From contig LDYB01000019.1 of NCBI GenBank assembly GCA_001442985.1, positions 310,001 through 374,000 on the forward strand: DNA of 64,000 nt. The letters run 5' to 3'. Below, piece after piece: positions 25,540-33,929 of this stretch (position 1 is its first letter; each line of letters starts with the position of its first letter). The position numbers and the translations under genes are program-made. The notes under the pieces were generated by a model. The model did not search any database and was not told where the DNA came from. It saw nothing but the letters and a program-made list of their open reading frames with translations. This DNA comes from Armatimonadetes bacterium DC (GTDB lineage Bacteria; Armatimonadota; Fimbriimonadia; Fimbriimonadales; GBS-DC).

Positions 25540-26450
25540 GTTCTGGGGAACACGCGCCAGCCGTAAGGCGTCGCCGTCGCTTCGTAGCCCGTGTCGAGGA
25601 GCAGTTTCTCCAGCGCTTCCTGCAGGGTGGCGTCCTGTACCTCCAGCACGACCTTGGGGTTGCGCCCGTCCTCTGCGGGAACCCACTCGATGGTGGTCTG
25701 ATAGGTGGACGCCAGCTGCGCCAGTGCTTCGTGGAGCGAGGCGTTCAAGCGCACGCTCGCGCGGCGGGCGGGCGGATAGCCCGCAGGCACAAAAAAGGCG
25801 CGATGACGGTCTTCCACGCTCCACCACAGCATGGCGACGCGCTCCGAGAGATTCTGCATCAGCGGTGTGAGGGGCAGCTCCAGTGCGCGGTCGGGGTTCA
25901 GCTCGCCCTGCCACACAATCTGTCCGTCGCGTGGCGCGGCGTTTGGCTCTGTCGTGAACACCAGATGCGCCGCCGCTTTGCGCGGATAGCCTGCCACCAG
26001 CACAGGGATTCGGGTTCCGTTCGCCAGCGTGCGCCATTCCACATGGGCGCCGACGATTTTAGGCGTGGTGAGTTCTTTCTGCTGGCTGGTTGTGCCGCGT
26101 CCGAAGCCTGCCTGCACACCGCCGCCTGACTGTGATACAAAGAACACCAGCGCTATCAACGCCGCGGCGACCGCGCTCGCGCCCAGCCAGCGCCAGAACA
26201 GTACCCGCTGCTGTGCCTGACGGGTGCGCGTATGGGCGCGCACATGGGTCATGATGCGTGCATGCAAATCGGCTGGGGCGGGTTCGGCGGGCAGGCTTGC
26301 CAGCTCGCGCCACACCGTGGACAGAAACTGATGCTCACGCCGACACGAATCGCAGACGCGCAGGTGCGCCGCGATTGCCTCGGCAATCCCCCGATTCAAA
26401 GTACCCTCTAAATAGTCGTTCAGTAATCCCCGTACCTGTTCACACCGCAT
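25536..26450 (-). CDS. Anti-sigma factor with zinc finger, membrane helix and STN-like C-terminus
   Basis: The 304-residue protein has a zf-HC2-type N-terminus ([12 protein letters not shown]-x3-C-x2-C), a membrane helix (about 88-108: [18 protein letters not shown]), a beta-rich extracytoplasmic region, and a final ~70-residue STN/secretin-TonB short N-domain ([20 protein letters not shown], then [14 protein letters not shown]). It should hold the adjacent ECF sigma factor inactive and sense an envelope signal. The STN fold at the end resembles the C-terminal domain of FecR-type regulators. GAGG precedes ATG 26450, which overlaps the sigma gene by 11 bases. Confidence 0.83.
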   Translation of the reverse strand: MRCEQVRGLLNDYLEGTLNRGIAEAIAAHLRVCDSCRREHQFLSTVWRELASLPAEPAPADLHARIMTHVRAHTRTRQAQQRVLFWRWLGASAVAAALIALVFFVSQSGGGVQAGFGRGTTSQQKELTTPKIVGAHVEWRTLANGTRIPVLVAGYPRKAAAHLVFTTEPNAAPRDGQIVWQGELNPDRALELPLTPLMQNLSERVAMLWWSVEDRHRAFFVPAGYPPARRASVRLNASLHEALAQLASTYQTTIEWVPAEDGRNPKVVLEVQDATLQEALEKLLLDTGYEATATPYGWRVFPRT

Positions 26451-27084
26451 CGCTTGCCTCCTCGAGGTCTTCACCTATCTGACGGGTGGAGTAGCCAAAA
26501 AGTTCCCGATGGGGTTCCAGCAGTTCGCGCAGGGCATTTCGGGCGCGGTTCAGGCGCGATTTAATCGTGCCCAGCGGCAGTCCTGTAATCTGGGCAATCT
26601 CCTCATAGGGGCGCTCCTCAATATGGAACAGGATCAGCACCATCCGCTGGTAGTCGGGCAGTTTCTGGATGGCTTCCATCAGCACGCGCTTGCGCTCCTG
26701 CTCCAGCACATGCGCCTCCAGGTCTATGCTCTCGTCGGGGATGGGACGCTCCATCGGCTCGTCATCGTCCTCGCTCTGAATCTCCAGGGGCAGGTGTTCG
26801 TGGCGTTGCTCGCGCTTGCGAAAGTCAAAAAACACATTGCTGACGATACGGTAGAGCCAGGTGGAGAGCTGGGCGTCGCCTCGAAAGCGTTTGAGCGCGT
26901 TATACATGCGCAGGAAGGTCTCGGCGACCACATCGGCGGCGTCGTCGGGGTTGCGGGTGAGGCGGTAGGCGTACTGGTAGACTTTTTGCTCGTAGCGTCG
27001 CACCAGCATATCGAAGGCGAGGTCGTCGCCTTCTTTGAAGCGCTCGATGAGCTGTTCGTCGCTCAGTTCGTAGCCGCCGAGCAT
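26440..27084 (-). CDS. ECF-family RNA polymerase sigma factor
   Basis: The 214-residue sigma factor has region 2 (AFDMLVRRYEQKVYQYAYRL, then DAADVVAETFLRMYNALKRF and STWLYRIVSNVFFDF) and region 4 (LPDYQRMVLILFHIEERPYE, with helix-turn-helix LPLGTIKSRLNRARNALRE). An acidic linker separates them. Its position directly before a zinc-finger membrane anti-sigma factor is the classic ECF regulatory pair. Target promoters are not identifiable here. It follows a DUF4446 gene by 15 bases, so the three genes are probably one operon. Confidence 0.95.
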   Translation of the reverse strand: MLGGYELSDEQLIERFKEGDDLAFDMLVRRYEQKVYQYAYRLTRNPDDAADVVAETFLRMYNALKRFRGDAQLSTWLYRIVSNVFFDFRKREQRHEHLPLEIQSEDDDEPMERPIPDESIDLEAHVLEQERKRVLMEAIQKLPDYQRMVLILFHIEERPYEEIAQITGLPLGTIKSRLNRARNALRELLEPHRELFGYSTRQIGEDLEEASDAV

Positions 27085-27099
27085 GCTGTCCCTCTCCCA

Positions 27100-27582
27100 C
27101 TATCGGGCGCGCGCCTCACGCAGGGCGGTCTGCTCCTCCTCCGAAAGCCCAATTGAGGAGGTGTAGCCCCGAATGGGCTTGGCGTAAACCCGCATCTCCT
27201 GACGGCTGTGGATGCCGCTCAACACCACGCCGTCGCCGTGTTTGTCTACCAGAGCAATCGCGAAGCTCTGCTGTCCCCCCATATCGGGGAACGCATCGTA
27301 GCGCAAAACGCCCACCTGCTGCAGGCATCTGTCTGTTTGACTCTGGAGTGCCTGCAGATGGTTCCCGTGTGCTTTAAGAATTTCTTCCAGTTGTGTAACG
27401 CGCCGTAAGGTTTCGTAGAGCGCATGCTCCAGCGAGCCGCCTTCAGAATGAGTTAGCAGCTGGCGCCAGCGTTTCTGGAACTTGAGCCAGCGCCATGTCA
27501 GCCACAGGTTCCAGAGCGCCAGCACACCCGTAATGCCCAGCAACACCATAACCCACTCGTTCGGTTGTAGGGTCTCTATCAT
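27100..27582 (-). CDS. DUF4446 family membrane-anchored protein
   Basis: The 160-residue protein has one N-terminal helix (about 10-31), a coiled-coil stretch (SLEHALYETLRRVTQLEEIL to ALQSQTDRC), and the compact conserved end of DUF4446: VGVLRYDAFPDMGGQQSFA, DKHGDGVVLSGIHSRQEMR and YAKPIRGYTSSIGLSEEE. Function of the family is unknown. GGAG precedes ATG 27582, with a possible TAGAAT -10 at 27598-27603. It heads the sigma/anti-sigma operon. Confidence 0.88.
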   Translation of the reverse strand: MIETLQPNEWVMVLLGITGVLALWNLWLTWRWLKFQKRWRQLLTHSEGGSLEHALYETLRRVTQLEEILKAHGNHLQALQSQTDRCLQQVGVLRYDAFPDMGGQQSFAIALVDKHGDGVVLSGIHSRQEMRVYAKPIRGYTSSIGLSEEEQTALREARAR

Positions 27583-27632
27583 CGCCTGCTCCGCTGAATT
27601 CTACCTGAAGTAGGGGCTGAGCGCGACTTCGG

Positions 27633-27638
27633 TATAAT
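27633..27638 (+). promoter_or_regulatory. Leaderless-type -10 box for the HEPN gene
   Basis: TTCGGTATAAT ends seven bases before GTG 27646, putting the predicted mRNA 5' end on the start codon. Confidence 0.6.
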
Positions 27639-27645
27639 ATGCTGG

Positions 27646-28959
27646 GTGACTAAAATGGCAAGCCAACGCTATGAAGTTTACTTTATGCCCTGGGCGCCCT
27701 TCGACTGGGATGAGATTGGGGGTGAGCTCCGTGTTGGCAGAACCGTTTTCCGTCCGTTTAGCGACGAGATAGTCAAAGACCTGGACACACAAGTGGCGGA
27801 TTTCCTGCGTCTCCTTTTTAACCAATACCGTGACTTATATAACAATCCTGTAAAAACCATCACTGTGTGCCACTACGATCCAGAGCATCGGGGGCTGCTG
27901 GAACCGCTGAGCGACGAACAAATAAAGGAACTCGCCTCAACGATAGATGTTCTAATTTTCTGCAGCGTCTGGGATGAGCTGCGCGGAGCTTTTGCCGAAG
28001 GAGGACGCATAGTACCACCACCTAATTCTGAAACCTTCGAGTGGTATGGGCAATCTTTTGCCCCTGACCCTTTTGAAGGGGAGCCAATGGTGACTCTTGT
28101 GGTTCACGGCTTGTGGCATATGGAAGAATTGAGAAAGCTCCACTTTCAAATTCCGATGCCAGCCCATCATCGCGGCATGATTCTGCCTAACAGGGAGCTG
28201 CTTGCGCTTCTCAACGAGATGTTCAGCGACACCTTCAGCGCTGACCTGCGGGATCGCCTGCTTCGAAGCCTACGCTGGTTCCGTATTGCTCATAAACGAG
28301 TCCAGGATGTCGACGCTGAGACCCAGATTGTGCAGATTGCGACCGCCTTCGAGACGCTCCTGAATCTGCAAGAGGAGCGTGGCAAGAAGCGCGCGTTTGT
28401 GAAAAGCATCGAAAGTTGGGTCAAGGAGACATGGGACGATAAAGTTGAACCTGCCCGTGATCCAAGCAGCGATAAGTACACGACAGCCGCAGGTCAGTGG
28501 GCTTGGGAATTTTACGAGTTGCGGAACAAAATTGTCCACGAAGGGGTAGACCCAGAAGAAGAACTTTTGTATCCCACAGTGGACTGTTATGGTAGACTGG
28601 TGAAGGTAACCCAGCTGGATGTCGCCTCCCTCGTCTTTGGAGCGTTGCTCATTCGGGAAATAGACGAAGAAACACAATATGTTCACTCTTCCGCGCGTAG
28701 TTGGAGCGAACTTTCTCCAGAAGACCTCAAGTTGATGAACTATCTCTACAAAAACAGGGATTGGGGAGTACGCAGTTGTTTGGAACGTTTGGGATGGGTG
28801 CGTCCACATACCCCACCACCTGAGCTGGCTGAGATTTTGAGAGAAGAGTGGACAAAAACCGACGACGCTCTGGGAGGCATTCTCTCCAGTGAGCAGATTA
28901 TCGCGGAACGCAGCGAGATGCGAGGAGACGCGGTCAAACCAGAAACACATAAGGAATGA
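27646..28959 (+). CDS. Apea-like HEPN domain protein
   Basis: The 437-residue cytoplasmic protein has an N-terminal alpha/beta region of no recognised family (1-200). A helical domain follows whose pattern QIATAFETLLNLQEERGKKR ... FYELRNKIVHEGV matches Apea-like HEPN proteins. The R-x4-H signature of HEPN ribonucleases is intact (Arg293, His298). HEPN proteins often act as RNases in toxin-antitoxin or antiviral systems, though Apea-like members are mostly uncharacterised. Start: GTG 27646 (at the predicted TSS) or ATG 27655. The stop overlaps the start of a decayed PIN-domain gene, suggesting the two once worked as a pair. Codon use looks less GC-rich than neighbouring housekeeping genes. Confidence 0.68.
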   Translation: MTKMASQRYEVYFMPWAPFDWDEIGGELRVGRTVFRPFSDEIVKDLDTQVADFLRLLFNQYRDLYNNPVKTITVCHYDPEHRGLLEPLSDEQIKELASTIDVLIFCSVWDELRGAFAEGGRIVPPPNSETFEWYGQSFAPDPFEGEPMVTLVVHGLWHMEELRKLHFQIPMPAHHRGMILPNRELLALLNEMFSDTFSADLRDRLLRSLRWFRIAHKRVQDVDAETQIVQIATAFETLLNLQEERGKKRAFVKSIESWVKETWDDKVEPARDPSSDKYTTAAGQWAWEFYELRNKIVHEGVDPEEELLYPTVDCYGRLVKVTQLDVASLVFGALLIREIDEETQYVHSSARSWSELSPEDLKLMNYLYKNRDWGVRSCLERLGWVRPHTPPPELAEILREEWTKTDDALGGILSSEQIIAERSEMRGDAVKPETHKE

Positions 28960-29471
28960 AAGTCTACATTCTCGACTCCAGCGCATGGATTAAGCGATAC
29001 AAGCAAGAAGAGGGTTCCGAGAAGGTGGACACTCTATTCAAAAAGGCGGGGAACGGGAGTTTGGAACTGTTCCTTTTGCCGATAGTTTATTACGAGGTGT
29101 TCGCAAGGATTCGCGGTTCGGAACCGCTCTGACCCGAACCTGTTGGGCAGTCTAAGGACGCGCCCCTCACTGCTTCGGGATGTGCTGGAGTACGACAGAA
29201 GCCGCATGAAATCAATTCGGGAAGCGCTTGGCACGGAAGACAGTTCAGATAGCATCGCTGAAGTCAATCCCAAAGTGACTTCCGTGATGGAGAAATACGC
29301 CATCGGACAAGTGATGCAATTATTCTGGTTCAGTTGACAGAGATGAAGAGTATTCTGGCTGGGCAAGGACGCCCTCTTGTGTTCGTTTGCTCGGATGAGG
29401 CACTTGGGGATGCTGTCAAAAGCCTCGTCCAGTGCGAGGTCAAAAACCCAAAAACAGACGAACTGCCCTGA
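28956..29471 (+). pseudogene. Frameshifted PIN-domain (VapC-like) ribonuclease remnant
   Basis: Frame 1 reads a PIN start, MKVYILDSSAWIKRYKQEEG, to a stop at 29130. A second frame continues from about 29120 (SDPNLLGSLRTRPSLL to KYAIGQV). A third, from about 29315, supplies the expected PIN C-terminal half (SDAIILVQLTEMKSILAG, RPLVFVCSDEALGDAVKSL) ending at 29471. Joined, they make one ~170-residue PIN domain with the conserved acids D7, the D of SDAIIL and the D of CSDEAL. At least two indels therefore break the gene. It begins on the ATGA overlap with the HEPN gene. Confidence 0.8.
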
Positions 29472-29561
29472 AAGCACAGGCTCCCTCCCCTTAACCCACC
29501 CTTAACCCACACATCGGGTATCCTCTTCATGGGCGCTATGCCCGAAAGGAGGTTATGCCCT

Positions 29562-30692
29562 ATGAGAAACTGGATGGTTTTGGGATTGACCGCAGCGCTG
29601 GTCGCTTCGCTGTCTGCCCAGGTCGTGCTGGGCGACGGCAAGGGCAAGGTGCGTGCAGTGAACGCGCTTGCTCAAATCGCGGCTACAGAGAACTTGCTTG
29701 AATGGAGCCGACGCGATTTTCAAGATGCAGCCAACTTCTCCAGCTTCGGCTTTTGGCCTGGCTACACTATTCAGGTGGCGCAAGACCTGTTCGACGCGCT
29801 GGGGAATCAGGTTGGCTTCGGCGACAGTACGAACCCCGTGTCCATTACCACCGTTGACTCGCTGGTGACGGCAGGGTGGCCGAGCTCGTTCTCCGTACCC
29901 GAATCGCTGTTTCGCCAGGGCGGTGCCTACACGAACAACAGCCTGAACGGCGACCACAACCCCATCGGCGCGGTCTGGATTAAGTATGAACTGGACGATT
30001 CCAACCCCGACGGCTGGAATGTGCGCAAGGTGCAAATCTTCGCATGGGATGTGCGCGACCTGATTCACAAATCGTCTGGCACCAAAACCCGCCCCTTCTC
30101 CGACACTGCCGCGCCGTACCGAATCGATGTGTATGTCGCCAGCAACGACCCGAACCCTGCCTCAGACCCCACCACCGACTCCAACTGGACTTTCGTGGGC
30201 ACGCTGAGCAAAGCGAACGGCACACTGCCGAATGTCTGCCAGTGGGACCCGAACACAGGCAACACCTTCGGTGAGTGCCCGCAGGCAACGCTGGACTACC
30301 TGAGCGGCAACAACCCTCTGGGAATCGCGTTCTATCAAGACCCCACCAACGAAATCTGGTACTCCACGCTCACCGTTTCGGGTCAGAGCGGCATCAAATA
30401 TGTCGCACTGGTGATTCCGGAAGGCAACCAGTATGGTAAAGACCCCACCCTCAACGCCAGCAGCCGCACCAGCTCCAGCCTGCGCTACACCAACATTACC
30501 GATGTGCGCGTGGTTGCAGGCGTCGAGGGCGATGTGAACGGCGACGGGTGCGTGGACGATGCCGACCTGCTCGCTGTGCTGTTCGCCTTTGGGCAGACGG
30601 GTTCAGGCTTGCCTGAAGATGTGAACAGCGACGGCGTGGTGGACGACGCTGACTTGCTTGCTGTGCTGTTTGCTTTCGGCACAGGTTGCTAA
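29562..30692 (+). CDS. Exported protein with dockerin-like C-terminus
   Basis: The 376-residue protein has a signal peptide (MRNWMVLGLTAALVASLSAQ) and a large domain I do not recognise. That domain is rich in Asn, Asp and aromatic residues (FSSFGFWPGYTIQVAQDLFD, WIKYELDDSNPDGWNVRKVQ, IRYVAL-like strands near the end) and looks like an all-beta extracellular module. It ends in a tandem EF-hand pair, [20 protein letters not shown] and [20 protein letters not shown], closing with FGTGC. AGGAGG sits ten bases before ATG 29562; a -10-like TATCCT lies at 29519-29524. An in-frame ATG at 29529 lies too close to that box to be used. Confidence 0.75.
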   Translation: MRNWMVLGLTAALVASLSAQVVLGDGKGKVRAVNALAQIAATENLLEWSRRDFQDAANFSSFGFWPGYTIQVAQDLFDALGNQVGFGDSTNPVSITTVDSLVTAGWPSSFSVPESLFRQGGAYTNNSLNGDHNPIGAVWIKYELDDSNPDGWNVRKVQIFAWDVRDLIHKSSGTKTRPFSDTAAPYRIDVYVASNDPNPASDPTTDSNWTFVGTLSKANGTLPNVCQWDPNTGNTFGECPQATLDYLSGNNPLGIAFYQDPTNEIWYSTLTVSGQSGIKYVALVIPEGNQYGKDPTLNASSRTSSSLRYTNITDVRVVAGVEGDVNGDGCVDDADLLAVLFAFGQTGSGLPEDVNSDGVVDDADLLAVLFAFGTGC

Positions 30693-30700
30693 ATACTGAA

Positions 30701-30723
30701 CGGGGCGGCGACACGCCGCCCCG
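30701..30723. terminator. Bidirectional hairpin between convergent genes
   Basis: A perfect 10-bp stem (CGGGGCGGCG / CGCCGCCCCG) with a three-base loop lies between the converging exported-protein and WD40 genes. Neither side has a strong T-run, so it is a probable but not certain terminator. Confidence 0.5.
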
Positions 30724-30745
30724 ACTCCCTTACCTCCGCCCAACC

Positions 30746-32701
30746 TTACTCCAGAGGTGTCTGTGCAACTACTATAACCCCATCCTCGCGACCGTATGCG
30801 AACCATCTTCCGTCGGGCGCGAAGCGAATCGCCGTGACCCCGCGTCCCACCTCGCGGGTATAGATGGGGTTCAGTGTTCTCGTCCTCGTGTTCCAGAACA
30901 GCAGGGCGCGGTAGGTTCCTATCGCCAGCCACTTGCCGTCGGGCGAGAATGCCAGCGCAAGGACGGGACCTGCCTCTGGGTAAGGCTCGCTGGTGTAGCC
31001 GCAGAGCGGATGGGGCAGGCTCAGGGTGTGCGCCAGAGCCGCTTCGGGCATTTTCCAGAGTCGAATAACGCCTTTGCCATCTCCACTGGCGAGCCATTTG
31101 CCATCGGGCGAGAACGCCAACGACCAGACCCCACCCTCATGGTTCCCCCAGCGACGCACCAGTTTGCCGCTGGAGACCTCCCATAGAGTAATTTGGGGCG
31201 AAGTCGGTTCGCAACGGGGCACGCAGCTCATCGCGCGTTGAAACTCTTTGAGACCCGCCGAGCCACTCACAAGGTAGCGTCCATCAGGCGAGAACGCGAG
31301 CGTGTGTGCAGGGTTCTCTTTGGTGAGGGTGCGGTCTCGCGCCGTATCCAGATGGAGGCGCCCTGTACGGCAGTTCCAGATTCGCAAATAACTGCCGCCA
31401 GTCGCTGCCCACATTCCGTCTGCTGAGAGGTCAAAGCCTGTGTTCAGCGCCAGAATGCCTGGTTTCAGATGTTTCCACTCACGACCGTCTGGCGTCAGCA
31501 AGGAGATTGTGCCGTTCGTGTAGAACGCGGCGTAGCGGCGGTTATCGGGCAAGTATTCTGCTGCTGCTGGGAAAGAGGCTGCATCTCCGCTCTGCACAGG
31601 TTCACCGCGACGCGCAGCGACTTGCCACCGACGCATCGGCTCCTCAAACGCGCAGCTGAGCATCTGTCGCCCGTCGGGAGCGATATCGATAGTCCTCACA
31701 GGGCGGCTGTGCCCGTCCACAAAATCCAACTTTCCAGAGCGCAGGTCATACTTGAAGACATAGGAAGCCGCTGACGCACTGCGCAGCGCCTCGTTGGCGT
31801 AGCCGACCAGTGCCTCGCCGCCGGGCAGGAACGCAACGCCGCCGAGCCGAGCCTCTTGCAACCTGAACTGAGCGAACAGGGCGCGTGGCGAAAACTCAGC
31901 CACCTTCTGAGCTGAATCGGTGTGCAGAATCGTCACAGGATCGGTCGAGTGCCACTCACGACACACCGCTGCCAACTGCCCATCGTTGGAAATCGCGAGC
32001 GGAAAGGTGGGAAATCTATAGTTTCCTCCCAGAACCCGAATCTGTGCCCGTCGCAGGTCCCACAGAACCAGTTCGCTGGGATACTTTCCACGACATATCG
32101 CCCACTCGCTGTTGGCGCTGAAACAAAGTGCGAGATTCGGCTCGTAGTTTCGCTCACACACCAGCCTCGCACGAAACATGTCGCTGGAGGTATCCAGCGC
32201 GATAAGACTGAGCTCCTCCCAGACAAACAGCCAGCGCCCATCGGGCGAGAAGCAAACTGACTCAATAAGGTGATCGGGCAGTTCAGCCATCTCTTGCCCT
32301 GTGTGAGCGTTCACCAGAGCCGTTCGGAGACCTCTCTGTTCGAGGCGTATTGCAAGCGGCGGGTTCCGGCTCACATCCACGGCATGGCAATAAGAGCGGT
32401 CGTCGTAGCGGCAAAGTTGTGCCTCTGTGCGCAGGTCGTACACCGAGACTTCGCGAGAAGAAACTACCCCAAGGCGCGAACCATCAAGCGAGAGCGTGAT
32501 TCGGGAAGAGTTCGGAATAGTCCCAATTGGCACAGTCCGCTGCAGGCTCAGGTCTGAGGCACGCCAGAAAAAGACGCCTGTGCCGATACCGATAATCTGG
32601 CTGCCGTCGGAAGAGACTGCCACCTTCACGAGGTTGCTTCCACGCCCTGCCATCCATATGATGGAAGGCGCATGCCCTTCGGGAACCGTTTTTACAGACA
32701 T
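30746..32701 (-). CDS. WD40-repeat beta-propeller protein
   Basis: The 651-residue protein is built from many WD40-like repeats. The clearest are SVCFSPDGRWLFVWE, TLAFSPDGRYLVSGS, SLAFSPDGKWLASGDGKGVI, ALAFSPDGKWLAIGTY and AIRFAPDGRWFAYG, enough for about two seven-bladed propellers. No signal peptide, kinase domain or catalytic domain is visible, so it is probably an intracellular interaction scaffold; its partner is unknown. GGAGG precedes ATG 32701 with a TATAAT box at 32723. It stands alone, convergent with the exported dockerin-tailed gene. Confidence 0.82.
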   Translation of the reverse strand: MSVKTVPEGHAPSIIWMAGRGSNLVKVAVSSDGSQIIGIGTGVFFWRASDLSLQRTVPIGTIPNSSRITLSLDGSRLGVVSSREVSVYDLRTEAQLCRYDDRSYCHAVDVSRNPPLAIRLEQRGLRTALVNAHTGQEMAELPDHLIESVCFSPDGRWLFVWEELSLIALDTSSDMFRARLVCERNYEPNLALCFSANSEWAICRGKYPSELVLWDLRRAQIRVLGGNYRFPTFPLAISNDGQLAAVCREWHSTDPVTILHTDSAQKVAEFSPRALFAQFRLQEARLGGVAFLPGGEALVGYANEALRSASAASYVFKYDLRSGKLDFVDGHSRPVRTIDIAPDGRQMLSCAFEEPMRRWQVAARRGEPVQSGDAASFPAAAEYLPDNRRYAAFYTNGTISLLTPDGREWKHLKPGILALNTGFDLSADGMWAATGGSYLRIWNCRTGRLHLDTARDRTLTKENPAHTLAFSPDGRYLVSGSAGLKEFQRAMSCVPRCEPTSPQITLWEVSSGKLVRRWGNHEGGVWSLAFSPDGKWLASGDGKGVIRLWKMPEAALAHTLSLPHPLCGYTSEPYPEAGPVLALAFSPDGKWLAIGTYRALLFWNTRTRTLNPIYTREVGRGVTAIRFAPDGRWFAYGREDGVIVVAQTPLE

Positions 32702-32722
32702 CGGAAATCCCTCCGCGCTAAT

Positions 32723-32728
32723 ATTATA
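32723..32728 (-). promoter_or_regulatory. -10 box for the WD40 gene
   Basis: GTCTATAAT on the minus strand is followed by a short leader with GGAGG before ATG 32701. Confidence 0.6.
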
Positions 32729-32750
32729 GACGATTAGAAATGGAGATTTG

Positions 32751-33914
32751 TTACTCGCTTTCCAGTATCGCCTTCACCCGTGGGTTTACGATGGCTCCCC
32801 CATGCGCCACGAGGGTCTCCCGCGCAATCGTGTCGGCGATTTCGGGGTTGGGTTGGGGCAGCATGCCCACCTTTTTGAGGTGGCTGATGAAGTTGTAGAG
32901 GTTGCGTGCGTAGAGCAGGCTGGCGTCGGTCGGCACAGTCGCCGCGAGGTTGACCGCCCCCACAATCTTCACGCCGTGATGCTCCACAATCTCGTTCGGC
33001 TGAGTGAGTTCGCAGTTGCCCCCGTACTCCGCAACGAGGTCTATAATCACCGCGCCGGGGCGCATCTGTTCCACAACCCGTTTCGGAATCAGCAAAGGGG
33101 CGCGCTTGCCAGGCACGGCGGCGGTGCAAATCACCACTTCCTGCCGAATCAGGTGTTCGCCCAGCAGGTCCTGCTGTTTGCGCAGGGTCTCTTCTTCCAG
33201 TGCGCGTGCGTAGCCCCCAGCGGTCTCCGCCTGAGCGACCTCCAGCGGAATCTCCACAAATTTTGCGCCGACGCTTTCCACCTGTTCGCGCGTGGTGGGG
33301 CGCACATCGTAGCCCTCCACCGCCGCGCCCAGTCGCTTCGCGGTTGCCATCGCCTGTAGCCCTGCCACGCCCGCGCCAATCACGAACACCCGTGCAGGCG
33401 AGACCGTGCCCGCGGCGGTCATCAGCAGGGGGAACATTCGAGGGGCGAGGTTCGCCGCCAGCAGCACCGCCTTGTAGCCCGCCACCGTCGCCATCGAGCT
33501 CAGCACATCCATGCTCTGGGCGCGCGTTTCACGGGGCATCAGCTCCATCGCGAAAACCGTCACGCCCCTTTCCGCCAGCGGCGCCATATACGACGCCCGA
33601 TACAACGGCTCCACCAAGCCAATCAGAATCTGTCCGGGGCGCAGCTCGTGGCGCTCCTGCTCAAAGCGTTCGGGATTCGCCCCCGCATAGCGCACGGCGA
33701 GAATAATCTCTGCCTGCTCAATCACCGCCGCGCGGTTCGGCAGCACATTCGCGCCTGCCTGCTGGTATGCCTCATCGGAAAATTGGGCGGCTGCCCCCGC
33801 GCCCGACTCCACAAAAACCTCAAACCCCGCACGACGATACGCTTCTACCACCGGGGGCACAACCGCCACACGCTTCTCAAGGGGATGGGTCTCTTTCAGC
33901 ACGCCAATCCGCAT
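32751..33914 (-). CDS. pntA: NAD(P) transhydrogenase subunit alpha, domain I part
   Basis: The 387-residue soluble NAD(H)-binding subunit begins MRIGVLKETHPLEKRVAVVP. It has the PntA hallmark PRETRAQSMDVLSSMATVAG (rather than the alanine dehydrogenase version), the Rossmann motif VIGAGVAGLQAMATAKRL, and SVGAKFVEIPLEVAQAETAG. In the full enzyme it passes hydride to the NADP subunit across a proton-pumping membrane domain. Length fits the split form (PntAA). No pntAB or pntB gene adjoins it. The -10 box at 33921 puts the mRNA start at ATG 33914. Confidence 0.85.
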   Translation of the reverse strand: MRIGVLKETHPLEKRVAVVPPVVEAYRRAGFEVFVESGAGAAAQFSDEAYQQAGANVLPNRAAVIEQAEIILAVRYAGANPERFEQERHELRPGQILIGLVEPLYRASYMAPLAERGVTVFAMELMPRETRAQSMDVLSSMATVAGYKAVLLAANLAPRMFPLLMTAAGTVSPARVFVIGAGVAGLQAMATAKRLGAAVEGYDVRPTTREQVESVGAKFVEIPLEVAQAETAGGYARALEEETLRKQQDLLGEHLIRQEVVICTAAVPGKRAPLLIPKRVVEQMRPGAVIIDLVAEYGGNCELTQPNEIVEHHGVKIVGAVNLAATVPTDASLLYARNLYNFISHLKKVGMLPQPNPEIADTIARETLVAHGGAIVNPRVKAILESE

Positions 33915-33920
33915 AGCAAG

Positions 33921-33926
33921 AGTATA
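33921..33926 (-). promoter_or_regulatory. Leaderless-type -10 box for pntA
   Basis: GAGGTATACT on the minus strand ends six bases before ATG 33914. It lies inside the short gap after the larE stop. Confidence 0.6.
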
Positions 33927-33929
33927 CCT

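Noticed and set aside
26509-27156. 215-codon plus-strand frame opposite the sigma factor
   Set aside because: Antisense shadow of a well-supported ECF sigma gene.
29490-29515. Tandem CTTAACCCA repeats as a possible operator
   Set aside because: Only two imperfect copies near a weak -10-like box; insufficient to call.
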